From the NCBI RefSeq assembly GCF_023898315.1, contig NC_064622.1, forward strand, positions 357,969,234 to 358,033,233: DNA of 64,000 bases. The letters run 5' to 3'. Below the pieces are notes generated by a model. The model made no database searches and had not been told where the DNA came from. It saw nothing but the letters and a program-made list of their open reading frames with translations. This stretch comes from Schistocerca nitens (taxonomy: Eukaryota; Arthropoda; Insecta; Orthoptera; Acrididae). Both the position numbers and the translations under genes were made by a program. Positions 32,901 through 42,800 of the stretch are shown here, piece by piece. Position 1 is the stretch's first letter. Each line of letters starts with the position of its first letter.

Positions 32901-32990
32901 AAAGCCTTGGGAAGAGACGCTGGACATACACAAGCACACATACATGCTACTGTAAGTTATATACATATATATATGCAAGTGTCCTCACCT

Positions 32991-34130
32991 CTTCGCAACA
33001 TCTGAGTCACTGTGAATCATTCAAATTTAGTCTCCCCACAGAATATGAAACTATTCGAACAGTGGGTAAAAGTAGCAATGAACATCCCAGGAGCCTGCAA
33101 GCACTACAGCATCTAATCATCAGTGAGTACAAGGGTCGCTTAAGCATGAATAGAAATATGCCAATTGCACCACTTAATTCGCTGCAGTCAGTTCAAAATA
33201 TACTGCTGGAAGTACTTCTACTTAAATTCGCTACGATGGCGAATTCTGTATATAGAAATAAACCCTTGTGATCATTCGTAGATCATAGAGAGCAAGAGCT
33301 GGCTACTGCATTCTGTATGAACGAAAAGGAAACAGTACTGGTTAAAAAACTGCAAAAGTCAGCTATTTTAGCAGTGCTTGAGCAAAAGTTGGCACTAAAA
33401 GTATCTCGAAAGTAGGGAGATGACGACGTCAGACAATTATAAGGAATGTCGTTGAAATTGCTTTGAAAAAGTTTGTAAAGAGTCCTTCTGATACGAGATG
33501 TAGAAAACGAATGGACTGTTTGAATGAGACGTAGTGGGATGAAAATCCTCGACGTTCAAGAACAGAGAATCAAAAGCACAGACTCTGCCACGCGTATTCC
33601 AAGAGGTCATAGACCAAATGAGAATCCCCAGCCCCGTAGGCCGTTAGTACGGAGTACAAGCCAATTTCGACACAGTCTGCAATGTTTCCAGATGGTGTTT
33701 CATATCTCGATAGACCACGATCCTGCTGGTGTCTAATTGCGCCATGCATTGTTTCCAGATTTCTCCTCCCTCACCCCTATGACGTCACAGCGGAACTAGG
33801 CCAGTTATCATATGTATAAGATGAAGAGAAATATAAAAAACCCGTGATAGCGGACCTCGCCTAACTTCCCTAAGTATAAAATCCAAGATGATGGACCTCA
33901 GCACAGGCCTATGACATCACAATCCAAGATGACTGATCATAGTGCACGCTGCATGGTTGACAGATTTCCTTGATTTTACCAACCCCTTTGATGTCAGACT
34001 CCAAGGTGGCTGATCTTAGTGCAGCCTGCATGGTGGGAAATCCAAGATGGCAGACGTTGTAGAATTCTAGGATATCCACAAAGGTCACATTGCAAGTTGT
34101 TCATGATATTTTGGGGAACAGACTCATTGT
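32991..34130. other. Unassigned interval with AAGATGG-type repeats
   Basis: 32991-33770 shows no recognisable feature. In 33770-34080 a phrase recurs in diverged form: TCCAAGATGATGGACCTCAG (about 33880), TCCAAGATGACTGATCATAG (about 33922), TCCAAGGTGGCTGATCTTAG (about 34000) and TCCAAGATGGCAGACGTTG (about 34040), with GTGCACGCTGCATGGT or GTGCAGCCTGCATGGT between. This is a short degenerate tandem repeat. Confidence 0.5.
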
Positions 34131-34431
34131 CAGAATGAGATTTTCACTCTGCAGCGGAGTGTGCGCTGATATGAAATTTCCTGGCAGATTAAAACTGTGT
34201 GCCCGACCGAGACTCGAACTCGGGACCTTTGCCTTTCACAGGCAAGTGCTCTACCATCTGAGCTACCGAAGCACGACTCACGGCCGGTACTCACAGCTTT
34301 ACTTCTGCCAGTACCTCGTCTCCTACCTTCCAAACTTTACAGAAGCTCTCCTGCGAACCTTGCAGAACTAGCACTCCTGAAAGAAAGGATATTGCGGAGA
34401 CATGGCTTAGCCACAGCCTGGGGGATGTTTC
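34131..34431 (-). mobile_element. SINE-D copy 1 of a tandem dimer
   Basis: tRNA-derived SINE read on the minus strand. GGTAGCTCAGATGGTAGAGC (A-box) and GAGTTCGAGTCTCGG (B-box) lie in the complement of about 34206-34275, with a cloverleaf-like anticodon arm TTGCC/GGCAA. The same sequence restarts 301 bp further right. The anticodon loop lacks the usual U33, so this is a pseudo-tRNA head and not a tRNA gene. Confidence 0.88.
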
Positions 34432-34689
34432 CAGAATGAGATTTTCACTCTGCAGCGGAGTGTGCGCTGATATGAAATTTCCTGGCAGATTAAAACTGTG
34501 TGCCCGACCGAGACTCGAACTCGGGACCTTTGCCTTTCGCGGGCAAGTGCTCTACCATCTGAGCTACCGAAGCACGACTCACGCCCGGTACTCACAGCTT
34601 TACTTCTGCCAGTACCTCGTCTCCTACCTTCCAAACTTTACAGAAGCTGTCCTGCGAACCTTGCAGAACTAGCGCTCCTTTCTTTCAGT
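34432..34689 (-). mobile_element. SINE-D copy 2 of a tandem dimer (truncated)
   Basis: Second head-to-tail copy, starting CAGAATGAGATTTTCACTC at 34432, 301 bp after the first, and ending at AGCGCTCCTTTCTTTCAG. It lacks the last 40 or so bp of the unit. It is nearly identical to copy 1, which suggests a recent tandem duplication or insertion of a dimeric transcript. Confidence 0.88.
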
Positions 34690-34984
34690 CTAACATCTTT
34701 GTTAATTATACCAGCTTGGATCCTAATTTCAATTGCAAATGCATCTGGGAATGACAAAGGCTGCTTAAGTATCTTGATTTTTCTGTAATACATAGGATGG
34801 CCAGCTTTCATTCTAGGGTAAGCCAAAGCTGATTCTGTGGGCTGGCGTCAATGAGCGTGCCGATTACGTTCATTTTATGTTTATAACACATCTCCTCCGT
34901 CATGCGTACAGTTTCCCCAATGAGTATTATGGCAAGGGATTTGACGTATTCCTGGTTTGTGAAGGTCTAGAGCAGTCTTTACTG

Positions 34985-36640
34985 AAGCGTGAAGGTCTTA
35001 CTCGACGGCAAACAGCATGACGAACACTTCCTTTGTAAACTGAATATCTGGCCTCTAATCTCGATAAACCTCAAGAGGATGACGGGTGTTCTTGTAACAG
35101 AACATCCACCACGCTTGATGTAGAGTAATCCATTTGAACTGGAAATTTCGAGGAAAATACAGAACTCGCCAACACATGGGCTGTTGCTAATGCTGTCTGA
35201 AGACCCTTGAAGGCGGCTTGTTGGGAAGGACCTAATTTAAATTTCCTTCTTTTCTTTCGCAATTCAGTCTATGGAACTGACATTTGAGTGAAATTAGGTA
35301 TGAACTTCCGAAAAAAATTAATTCTTCCAATGAACCTTGCCACAGCTTTGGGACTTTTAGATGGTGATCAATTGTGGATAGCCTGAGTGCAGCTTTGATC
35401 AACAGTAATATCCTGGGATCAACTATACGTCTCAAAAACGACATCTTTGAATAAATTTTAGCTTAGAAGGCTTAACTCTGAGTCCCACCTCCTTTAACTA
35501 TCACAAGGCTTCCTCAATTTGTCTAACATGCTCAGGTAATTATCACTGAAGATAGCCACACCATACAGATACAGGTAGACAAACTTAAATTTCATACCTG
35601 AAAAGAAAACTATCCAGGAGATGGAACACCACCACCCCTCCAGTTGAGAGACCAAATGGGACACGGCTAAAGTCATATATTTCAGTTGTTTGCAAAGGCT
35701 GTGATCGATTTGGTTGAGAACAAAAGAACAGTGAAAAATTTACCGAAGTAAAACTACGAAAAACATAAATGCGGGTTGGGCATCGGAATGGACTGTAATA
35801 TTATCTTTTTGTTCAAACCACGATAATCTACGACTGGTCGAATTCCCCATCATCTTCTGGAACCAAAAATATGGGTTCAGAGTACAGAAACTGGGAAGGT
35901 CTAATAATTCCGTCCCTAAGCATTTCCACAATAAACAACTTGAGCTGTGTCATCCTCATAGGAGAAAACCTGTATAGTGGATGTTCAACTGGAATATTGT
36001 CAGTAAATTCAATCTTCTAATCAGTGAATTTTGCAACCCCCAAAATATTGGTAAACACATCTGGATATTTCTTTAATTGCGTCAAACTGCTTCATGAGTT
36101 TAATAAACTAATAACACACTTTATAAGTTCGCTCTGTAGCGGAACAGAATGAAAATTCCCATTCCCTCCTATTAAAAAACAGGCCAGTGTACTGGATAAA
36201 GTCAAAACCAAGAAATGCAAGAACGACTAACTGGCGTGCTATCTTTGCCATAAACTTCCAAGTGAAACTTTGCAGATCCTCAGTTTGATGGTGAACAAAA
36301 ATGCAAAAAAATGGCTCTGAGCACTATGGGACTCAACTGCTGAGGTCATTAGTCCCCTAGAACTTAGAACTAGTTAAACCTAACTAACCTAAGGACATCA
36401 CAAACATCCATGCCCGAGGCAGGATTCGAACCTGCGACCGTAGCGGTCTTGCGGTTCCAGACTGCAGCGCCTTTAACCACACGGCCACTTCGGCCGGCCC
36501 GACAAATGCAGTTCGCCAGAGTTAGCCGATATGTAGTTACCAACTTCTGTGCTCAATGGAGGAAACTGGTGTCACAATTAGCACTTTTGATACCATTCTT
36601 CATTAATTAAAGATAGTGAGCTCCCTATGTTAAATAGAAC
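34985..36640 (-). pseudogene. Ty3/gypsy pol relic (protease, RT, RNase H start)
   Basis: The minus strand shows pol domains in order with frameshifts. Protease-like sequence with INEEWYQK lies near 36590. The RT N-terminus has EMLRDGIIRPSQFLYSEPIF (about 35890), VPFGLSTGGVVFH (about 35640) and a damaged catalytic box FVYLYLYGVAIFS in place of the YLDD box (about 35560). The connection to RNase H reads RKKRRKFKLGPSQQAAFKGL (35200-35262), followed by LQEHPSSS. A SINE-A interrupts the protease-RT junction. No LTR was recognised next to it. Confidence 0.78.
36306..36498 (-). mobile_element. SINE-A copy 5 nested in gypsy relic
   Basis: Reverse-strand SINE-A with reverse B-box near 36421-36431 and end GGCCGGC at about 36492-36498. 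A short duplication AAATGCA borders it (36299-36305 and 36504-36510). It separates protease-like from RT-like coding of the gypsy relic. Confidence 0.9.
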
Positions 36641-36672
36641 ATAAAAAGGTTCTTCACTCATACTACGACAAG

Positions 36673-36718
36673 TTGTTGGGAAGGACCTAATTTAAATTTC
36701 CTTCTTATCTTTCGCAAT
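36673..36718. repeat. Displaced 46-bp duplicate of gypsy RT/RNase H junction
   Basis: Matches 35218-35263 with a single mismatch (TTGTTGGGAAGGACCTAATT and onward) and ends at the C-rich 5' edge of the following LINE. It lies out of order relative to the gypsy domains. Confidence 0.85.
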
Positions 36719-37043
36719 GAACCCCCCCTCCCCCCCCCCCAAGAACCATAGACCCTGTCGTTGGTGGGGAGGCTTGCGTGCCTCAGCGATACAGATAGCC
36801 GTACCGTAGGTGCAACCTAAACGGAGGGGTATTTGTTGAGAGGACAGACAAACGTGTGGTTCCTGAAGAGGGGTAGCAGCCTTTTCAGTAGTTGCAGGAT
36901 CAACAGTCTGGATGATTGACTGATATGGCCTTGTAACACTAACCGAAAAGGCCTTGCTGTGCTGGTACTGCGAACGGCTGAAAGCAAGGGGAAACTACAG
37001 CCGTAATTTTTCCCGAGGACATGCAGCTTTACTGTATGGTTAA

Positions 37044-37856
37044 ATGATGATGGCGTCCTCTTGGGTAAAATATTCCGGAGGTAAAATAGTCCCCCATTTG
37101 GACCTCCGGGCGGGGACTACTCAAGAGGACGACGTTATCAGGAGAAAGAAAACTGGCGTTCTACGGATCGGAGCTTGGAATGTCAGATCCCTTAATCGGG
37201 CAGGTTGGTTAGAAAATTTAAAAAGGGAAATGGATAGGTTAAAGTTAGATATAGTGGGAATTAGCGTAGTTCGGTGAGAGGAGGAACAATACTTTTGGTC
37301 AGGTGAATACAGGGTTATGAATACAAAATCAAATACGGGTAATGCAGGAGTAGGTTTAATAATGAACAAAAAAATAGGAGTGTGGGTAAGCTACTACAAA
37401 CAGCATAGTGTGGCCAAGATGGACACGAAGCCCATGCCTTTCACACTAGTACAATTTTATATGCCAACTAGCTCTGCAGATAACGAAGAAATTGAAGAAA
37501 TGTATGATGAGGTGAAAGAGATTATTCAGATAGTGAAGGGAGACGAAAATTTAATAGTCAGGGGTGACTGGAATTCGATAGTAGGAAAAGGAAGAGAAGG
37601 AAACGTAGCAGGTGAATATGGATTGCAGGGAAGAAATGAAAGAGGTAGCCGCCTGGTAGAGTTTTGCACAGAGCACAACTTAATCATAGCTAACACTTGG
37701 TTCAAGAATCATAAGTGAAGACTGTATACATGGAAGAAGCCTGGAGATACTGACAGGTTTCAGATAGATTATATAATGGTAAGACAGAGATTTAGGAACC
37801 AGGTTTTAAATTGTAAGACATTTCCAGGGGCAGATGTGGACTCTGACCACAATGAA
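37044..37856 (+). pseudogene. LINE endonuclease domain (EEP fold), interrupted
   Basis: The endonuclease nicks target DNA to prime reverse transcription. The N-terminal motif is RIGAWNVRSLNRAGWLENLK with DIVGISVVR. A TGA then replaces the Trp codon expected next (37275-37277), and a second TGA (37716-37718) replaces an Arg codon. Between them lie GVGLIMNKKIGVW, LVQFYMPTSSADNEE and GDWNSIVGKGREGN. After the second stop come FQIDYIMVRQRF and DVDSDHN with the catalytic Asp-His. A frame change follows. Both stops could be single transitions. Confidence 0.85.
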
Positions 37857-38553
37857 CTGTAGATTAAAACTGAAGAAACTGCAAAAAGGTGGGAATTTAA
37901 GGAGATGGGACCTGGATAAACTGACTAAACCAGAGGCTCTACAGAGTTGCAGGGAGAGCATAAGGGAACAATTGACAGGAATGGGGGAAAGAAATACTGT
38001 AGAAGAAGAATGGGTAGCTTTGAGGGATGAAGTAGTGAAGGCAGCAGAGGATCAAGTAGGTAAAAAGACGAGGCCTAGTAGAAATCCTTGGGTGACAGAA
38101 GAAATATTGAATTTAACTGATGAAAGAAGAAAATATAAAAATGCAGTAAATGAAGCAGGCAAAAAGGAATACAAACGTCTCAAAAATGAGATCGACAGAA
38201 AGTGCAAAACGGCTAAACAGGCATGGCTAAAGGACAAATGTAAGTATGTAGAGGCTTATCTCAGTAAGGGTAAGATAGATACTGCCTACAGGAAAATTAA
38301 AGAGATCTTTGGAGAAAAGAGAACCACTTGTATGAATAGCAAGAGCTCAGATGGAAACCCAGTTCTAAGTAACGAAGGGAAAGCAGAAATGTGGAAGGAG
38401 TATATAGAAGGTCTATGCAAGGGCGATGTCCTTGAGGACAATATTATGAAAATGGAAGAGGATGTAAATGAAGATGAAATGGGAGATACTATACTGCGTG
38501 AAGAGTTTGACAGAGCACTGAAAGACCTGAGTCGAAACAAGGCCCCAGAGTAG
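37834..38553 (+). pseudogene. LINE linker between endonuclease and RT
   Basis: A 239-codon open frame rich in Lys, Glu and Arg, with NPWVTEEILNLTDERRKYKN and later YRKIKEIFGEKRTT, ending in LREEFDRALKDLSRNKAPE. This charged helical linker is usual before the RT in this LINE type. The frame is lost at 38550 where 'NKAPG' is expected, apparently through a one-base deletion. The start codon at 37834 is not biological: the frame continues the endonuclease in a shifted phase. Confidence 0.8.
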
Positions 38554-38607
38554 ACAACATTCCATTAGGACTACTGACAGCCTTGGGAGACAAAACTCTA
38601 CCATCTG

Positions 38608-39997
38608 GTGAGCAATATGTATGAGACAGGCGAAATACCCACAGACTTCAAGAAGAATATATTAATTCCAATACCAAAGAAAGCAGGCATTGACAGATGT
38701 GAAAATTACCGAACTATCAGTTTAATAAGTCACGGCTGCAAAATACTAACGCGAATTCTTTACAGACGAATGGAAAAACTGGTAGAAGCCGACCTCGGGG
38801 AAGATCAGTTTGGATTCCGTAGAAATATTGGAACACGTGAGAGAGTACTGACCCTACGACTTATCTTAGAAGCTAGATTAAGAAAAGGCAAACCTACGTT
38901 TCTAGCATTTGTAGACTTAGAGAAAGCTTTTGACAATGTTGATTGGAATACTCTCTTTCAAATTCTGAAGGTGGCAGGGCTAAAATACAGGGAGCGAAAG
39001 GCTATTTACAATTGGCACAGAAACCAGATGGCAGTTTTAAGAGTCGAGGGTCACGAAAGAGTAGCAGTGGTTGGGAAGGGAGTGAGACAGGGTTGTACCC
39101 TCTTCCCAATGTTATTCAATCTGTATATTGAGCAAGCAGTAAAGGAAACAAAAGAAAACTTCGGAGTAGGTATTAAAATCCATGGAGAAGAAATAAAAAC
39201 TTTGAGGTTTGCCGATGACATTGTAATTCTGTCAGAGACAGCAAAGGACTTGGAAGAGCAGTTGAACGGAATGGACAGTGTCTTGAGAGGAGGGTATAAG
39301 ATGAACATCAACAAAACCAAAGCGAGGATAATGGAATGTAGTCGAATTAAATTGGGTGATGCCGAGGGAGTTAGATTAGTAAATGAGATACTTAAAGTAG
39401 TAAAGGAGTTTTGCTATTTGGGAAGCAAAATAACTGATTATGGTCGAAGTAGAGAGGACATAAAATGTAGACTGGAAATGGTAAGGAAAGCGTTTCCGAA
39501 AAAGAGGAATTTGTTAACATCAAGTATAGATTTAAGGGTCAGGAAGTCGTTTCTGAAAGTATTTGTATGGAGTATAGCAAATGTATGGAAGTGAAACAGG
39601 GACGATAAATAGTTTAGACAAGAAGAGAATAGAAGCTTTCGAATTGTGGTGCTACAGAAGAATGCTGAAGATAAGATAGGTAGATCACATAACTAATGAG
39701 GAGGTATTGAATAGAATTGGGGAGAAGAGGAGTTTGTGGCACAACTTGACTAGAAGAAGGGATCGGTTGGTAGGACATGTTCTGAGGCATCAAGGGATCA
39801 CCAGTTTAGTATTGGAGGGCAGCGTGGAGGGTAAAAATCGTAGAGTTAGACCAAGAGATGAATACACTAAGCAGATTCAGAAAGATGTAGGTTGCAGTAG
39901 GTACTGGGAGATGAAGCAGATTGCACAGGATAGAGTAGCATGGAGAGTTGCAGAAACCCGTCTCAGGACTGAAGCCCACAACAACAACAACAACTAA
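38608..39997 (+). pseudogene. LINE reverse transcriptase and C-terminal tail
   Basis: The reverse transcriptase copies the LINE RNA at the nicked target. An open frame of 328 codons (38608-39594) shows PTDFKKNILIPIPKKAG, FLAFVDLEKAFDNVDW, VRQGCTLFPMLFNLYIEQ and the catalytic box LRFADDIVILSE (about 39203-39238). After 39594 the frame shifts and the tail continues: KKRIEAFELWCYRRMLKIR (stop after it) and 39707-39997 with RRRDRLVGHVLRHQGI, ending in a poly-Asn run from the CAA tail. The RT core is nearly intact, but the flanking frameshifts prevent a full protein. Confidence 0.88.
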
Positions 39998-40059
39998 GGC
40001 AAGTAAATAGAACTGCAGCAACATATGAAGTCACTATCCTGTTACAAACTGACGGTCTA

Positions 40060-41055
40060 CTTACCATAATCTTGCCCCTATTCCTGGCCCCTAATTTTAT
40101 TTCTCCCTGTTCTTTCGCCGGATGCCTAGGCAAACTTTTCTAAAATGGTCAGGACTCCCACGTCTAAAACACATATACAGCTTCCTGTTATCTGTAAGAC
40201 AGCCCTTTCCGCCTCCCTTACGTGCCTCCGAATCCTGTCCTAGTCTCTGCCTTTCGCTTCATATCTGCATAACGGAAAGTGTCCGCGTGCTGTAATACAG
40301 CTTGTATATTGACAAATGAGTATGGGGTCGCCACAGACAGCAACCTACGAGATCTACCCTCCAGACTTATCTCTTCAGGAATGTTATTGATACCCTCTGC
40401 TTTGCTATACGACGAACATAACGTCTCTGCTTTGCGCCTGATATGCCACACATGCCTTGCTAACGGCTCACCGTTTTGGTTGCAGCTACCAGTGGTGCCT
40501 TTGTACTAACTCCTCCAGTGCCCCCAGAGGTATCAGTTTCTTGTACAAATAAACCGAAATTCACCAAGGCGATACTGCGCTAGAATAGCTGTATTAACGT
40601 AATCCATTAACTGCCCCGTACACTTTGGATATAACAACTTACAAAACTGATGTCCTCTCGAGTCACAATTTTCACCTTGTTGCTATGACTCAAATAGGAA
40701 CCACAATAGATACTGAATCTGCGCTAAAGTATCGACCGACGATTTTGTACTCTTTTGTAACAACGCAGCTAAAGAATTAGGTAACTTTGCAAACAAGTCA
40801 CTTCTCTATCTGTCCGTTATGCCCCCTTGGCTATCAGAACTTCTCGTGCCGGTTAAAGTAATACATTGTTCCCCTCCGGCAGTTCCCCCCTCGATTTGGA
40901 GCAGGCATTTTCTCAGTACGTTCCAAGAGAACAAAGGCTTGGTGCTGTAAGCGGTCTATCTGTTTACCCACTTGCCCGCTCCCTTGCCCGCTAGGTAAAC
41001 CACGCGACCTTTTCAAATAATGCGTTATTTGGGTCTCCAAACGCCTTACTTGCAT
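40060..41055 (-). pseudogene. LTR retroelement gag relic with damaged zinc knuckle
   Basis: Minus-strand frames, broken by stops, resemble a retroelement gag. An N-terminal piece (41055-40834) reads MQVRRLETQITHYLKRSRG and LQHQAFVLLERTEKM. A later piece (40451-40218) reads SLEGRSRRLLSVATPYSFV and NIQAVLQHADTFRYADMKRK. Downstream at about 40135-40176 comes a knuckle-like CFRRGSPDHFRKVC, in which the second Cys of a CX2CX4HX4C motif is Arg (CGT for TGT). No pol or LTR is seen beside it. Confidence 0.6.
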
Positions 41056-41319
41056 ACAGGATGGTTCCTCTTTTTTATTTTGATTTTTTAAAAAAAGAAA
41101 AACTTAACCTATGCTATTTAGGCTTAAGCAGACGCAGTGAAGGCCACGGCCTCACTGTCTCATTCGAATATGTCGCTATTATGGCAATACGGCTCTGCTA
41201 TACTTTCTTCGCTGCCAATGAGCTCACACCTCCTAATTCTAAGCTCGTATTGGGATTCCTCCTTTCTCCAGCTGCTTACTCCAGGCACAGGTAAAACACA
41301 CCACTCCCATATATATATA

Positions 41320-42221
41320 CTAGCTGACCCGGCGAACTCTGTTCCGCCTTAATGCGAATAAATAATCAGATTTTGGATGTTAAGTTCAATTTTTATTAGG
41401 AAATAAAAATAAAAAATTAAGTATTTTGATACAGACATTTTTTGTTTTATTATCAGGCGCAAGAACAAACAACGCAGATGGTCTTCCGACCTGCGAACAT
41501 GCCACATATAAACTACTTTCCCACTAAGGCAGCACAATCCGTGCGTTTCTCCGGAAAACTTCAATGCGCCATAATGCAAACAACGGCCTTCCGCCCAATG
41601 CAAACACAACGATGCAAGCAGTAATCAGTGCTGCAATTGTATCTAAACGCTGCTCGATTCAAGTCATCACGTGATAAATCTCTTCTTGTGCTTCGAAAAT
41701 TATCTACATGTTGATCTCAGTTGTTCGCTCGACGATTTGGTATTGCCAACCGAGCCGTTTCACGGGCTGCCTCACTTTGCTCTTGTGACTGAGAAGCAAG
41801 AAGTCGAGCCATACTAACGCGGCGCTCTTCACGGGCAATTTGTTCTTCTTCTTCAGTCCTCTCATTCGCAATGTTTTGTATCCTTCTTGCATTACGGCTT
41901 TGTCGAGAAATGTGCGATCGTCTTGGTCGCGGCATTGTTAATAACGATTCAAAGAAAATACAAATTATTTCTTTAAATTTTTAATTAATGATATATACTG
42001 ATACTTAACCATAGACGTTTAGCTGACATTTGCGTTTTGTTATTTCATACCAGATGCGTTTTTGCTACACCACGTTTTATAGCGGTCGAGCGGGATAAAA
42101 AGTATCCTATGCGCGTCTCCTGGTTCTAAGCTACCTCTCCACCAATTTTCAGCCAAATCGGTCCAGCCGTTCTTGAGCTATAAATAGTGTAACTAACACG
42201 ACTTTCTTTTATATATATAGA
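41320..42221 (-). mobile_element. Short Helitron derivative with both ends
   Basis: On the minus strand the element starts TCTATATATATAAAAG (42221 inward). It ends GGTCAGCTAG at 41320, preceded about 10 bp upstream by a small hairpin (GGCG-AA...TTCGCC). It sits between A and T, the normal Helitron target. Inside are fragments of the replicase N-terminal region. With only about 0.9 kb and no Rep or helicase domain, it is an internally deleted, non-autonomous copy that would need proteins supplied elsewhere. Confidence 0.85.
41440..41935 (-). pseudogene. Helitron protein N-terminal fragments
   Basis: The minus frame starting at 41935 gives MPRPRRSHISRQSRNARRIQ and then an Arg/Glu/Ala-rich helix (ANERTEEEEQIAREERRVSM), the usual start of arthropod Helitron proteins. 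A second part (about 41610-41440) contains LHYGALKFSGETHGLCCLSG, matching the 'CGAxxFxxE...CCxxGKV' zinc-binding region ahead of the Rep domain. The sequence between is shortened and the Rep HUH motif and helicase are missing. Confidence 0.75.
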
Positions 42222-42429
42222 TACAGAATAAAGATATCGAGGTGTTGTTTCCGCCGAGCTACAGCGAACAATATAGCGAATTTCCTGATATCCTAGTAAT
42301 ATTTATCGTTTGTAGACTCCGAATTACAACACAAACTTTGTCTTTTTTGCATCTGAATTACATGCTTTTTTTCTGTGGGATGTGAAGGAAGCTTCTAGGA
42401 GAACTTCAACGACAGAACATCAATGAGAC

Positions 42430-42800
42430 TTGATCAAATAGTAGCCCGGGTTATAAGGCATTTCATGTCTTCAGGAGTCGCCGGTGGTTCCTAACAGACC
42501 TCTTGCTACAATTTTCTCTACAAGTTAAAGTATAGAAGTGTTAAGTTTGGTGAGGGTGCAGACCATTTTGGGTTTGCTGAACGACCGTCCCAATGTTCTT
42601 CAAATGTTCTCTTAAGAGAATCTGTCATAACACGTGCGGAATGGTAGAGACATCCTTCACGTTGGTGCCGCACTGATTGCCTTGCGCCTAGTAAGACGTC
42701 TTCTAATGAATGCAGCAGCGGAATCACGTGAACTCAAAATATTTGAATGTATTTACTCCATTAATAAAACAGGGACCAATGAAATGTATCTTAAAAAACA
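42430..42800 (-). pseudogene. DDE_3-type transposase relic
   Basis: The minus strand reads FIGPCFINGVNTFKYFEF (about 42780), then LEDVLLGARQSVRHQREGCL and YHSARVMTDSLKRTFEEHWD, and APSPNLTLLYFNL. This matches insect DDE_3-type transposases around the second catalytic Asp (QHDGxPxH) and the 'SPDLTPLDFFLW' motif. The Asp is Glu here (QREGCLYHSAR). A further piece with EPPATPEDM follows near 42460. Stops interrupt it. Its 5' part is cut off by the TIR element that begins at 42810. Confidence 0.72.

Larger units (their letters stand above)
23040..32990. repeat. 10-kb array of pyrimidine-rich blocks and spacer repeats
   Basis: Blocks of imperfect CTCTGTCCATCTCCTCCTC-type repeats alternate with 300-600 bp spacers. 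Pyrimidine blocks lie at about 23040-23755, 25560-25800, 26030-26425, 27020-27660, 28080-28205, 28380-28960, 29300-29720, 30290-30690, 31285-32105 and 32150-32770. The spacers share motifs such as AGGTCGATAAGGCAGGC (31015; variants at 23872, 25914, 27702, 29085, 29872, 32804), GGAGCTAGGAGG (26670; variant 30115) and GAAATCGATCCAGTGG (30165; variant 29268). This makes a diverged higher-order repeat. Long Ser/Pro/Leu-rich frames across it are composition artefacts. Origin unknown. Confidence 0.8.
36745..39998 (+). mobile_element. RTE-like LINE, near full length
   Basis: A 3.25-kb non-LTR retrotransposon. A C-rich run and about 300 bp of leader are followed by an apurinic-type endonuclease, a linker, the reverse transcriptase and a post-RT tail, ending in a CAA short repeat (39978-39996). 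The short-repeat tail and the endonuclease-RT order fit RTE-type LINEs. Copies or fragments of the same family lie at 7733-8487, 14240-14612 and 14968-17840. Several stops and frameshifts disable this copy, but it is the best preserved of the four. Confidence 0.9.

Noticed and set aside
34200..34285. tRNA gene (cloverleaf-like, minus strand); also at 34500-34585, 49290-49365 and 49640-49720
   Set aside because: The A- and B-boxes belong to SINE-D heads. The sequence recurs with the same SINE body, the anticodon loop lacks U33, and the flanks are retroposon tails.
39978..39996. Poly-Asn tail as a protein feature
   Set aside because: It is the CAA short-repeat tail of the LINE read in frame.
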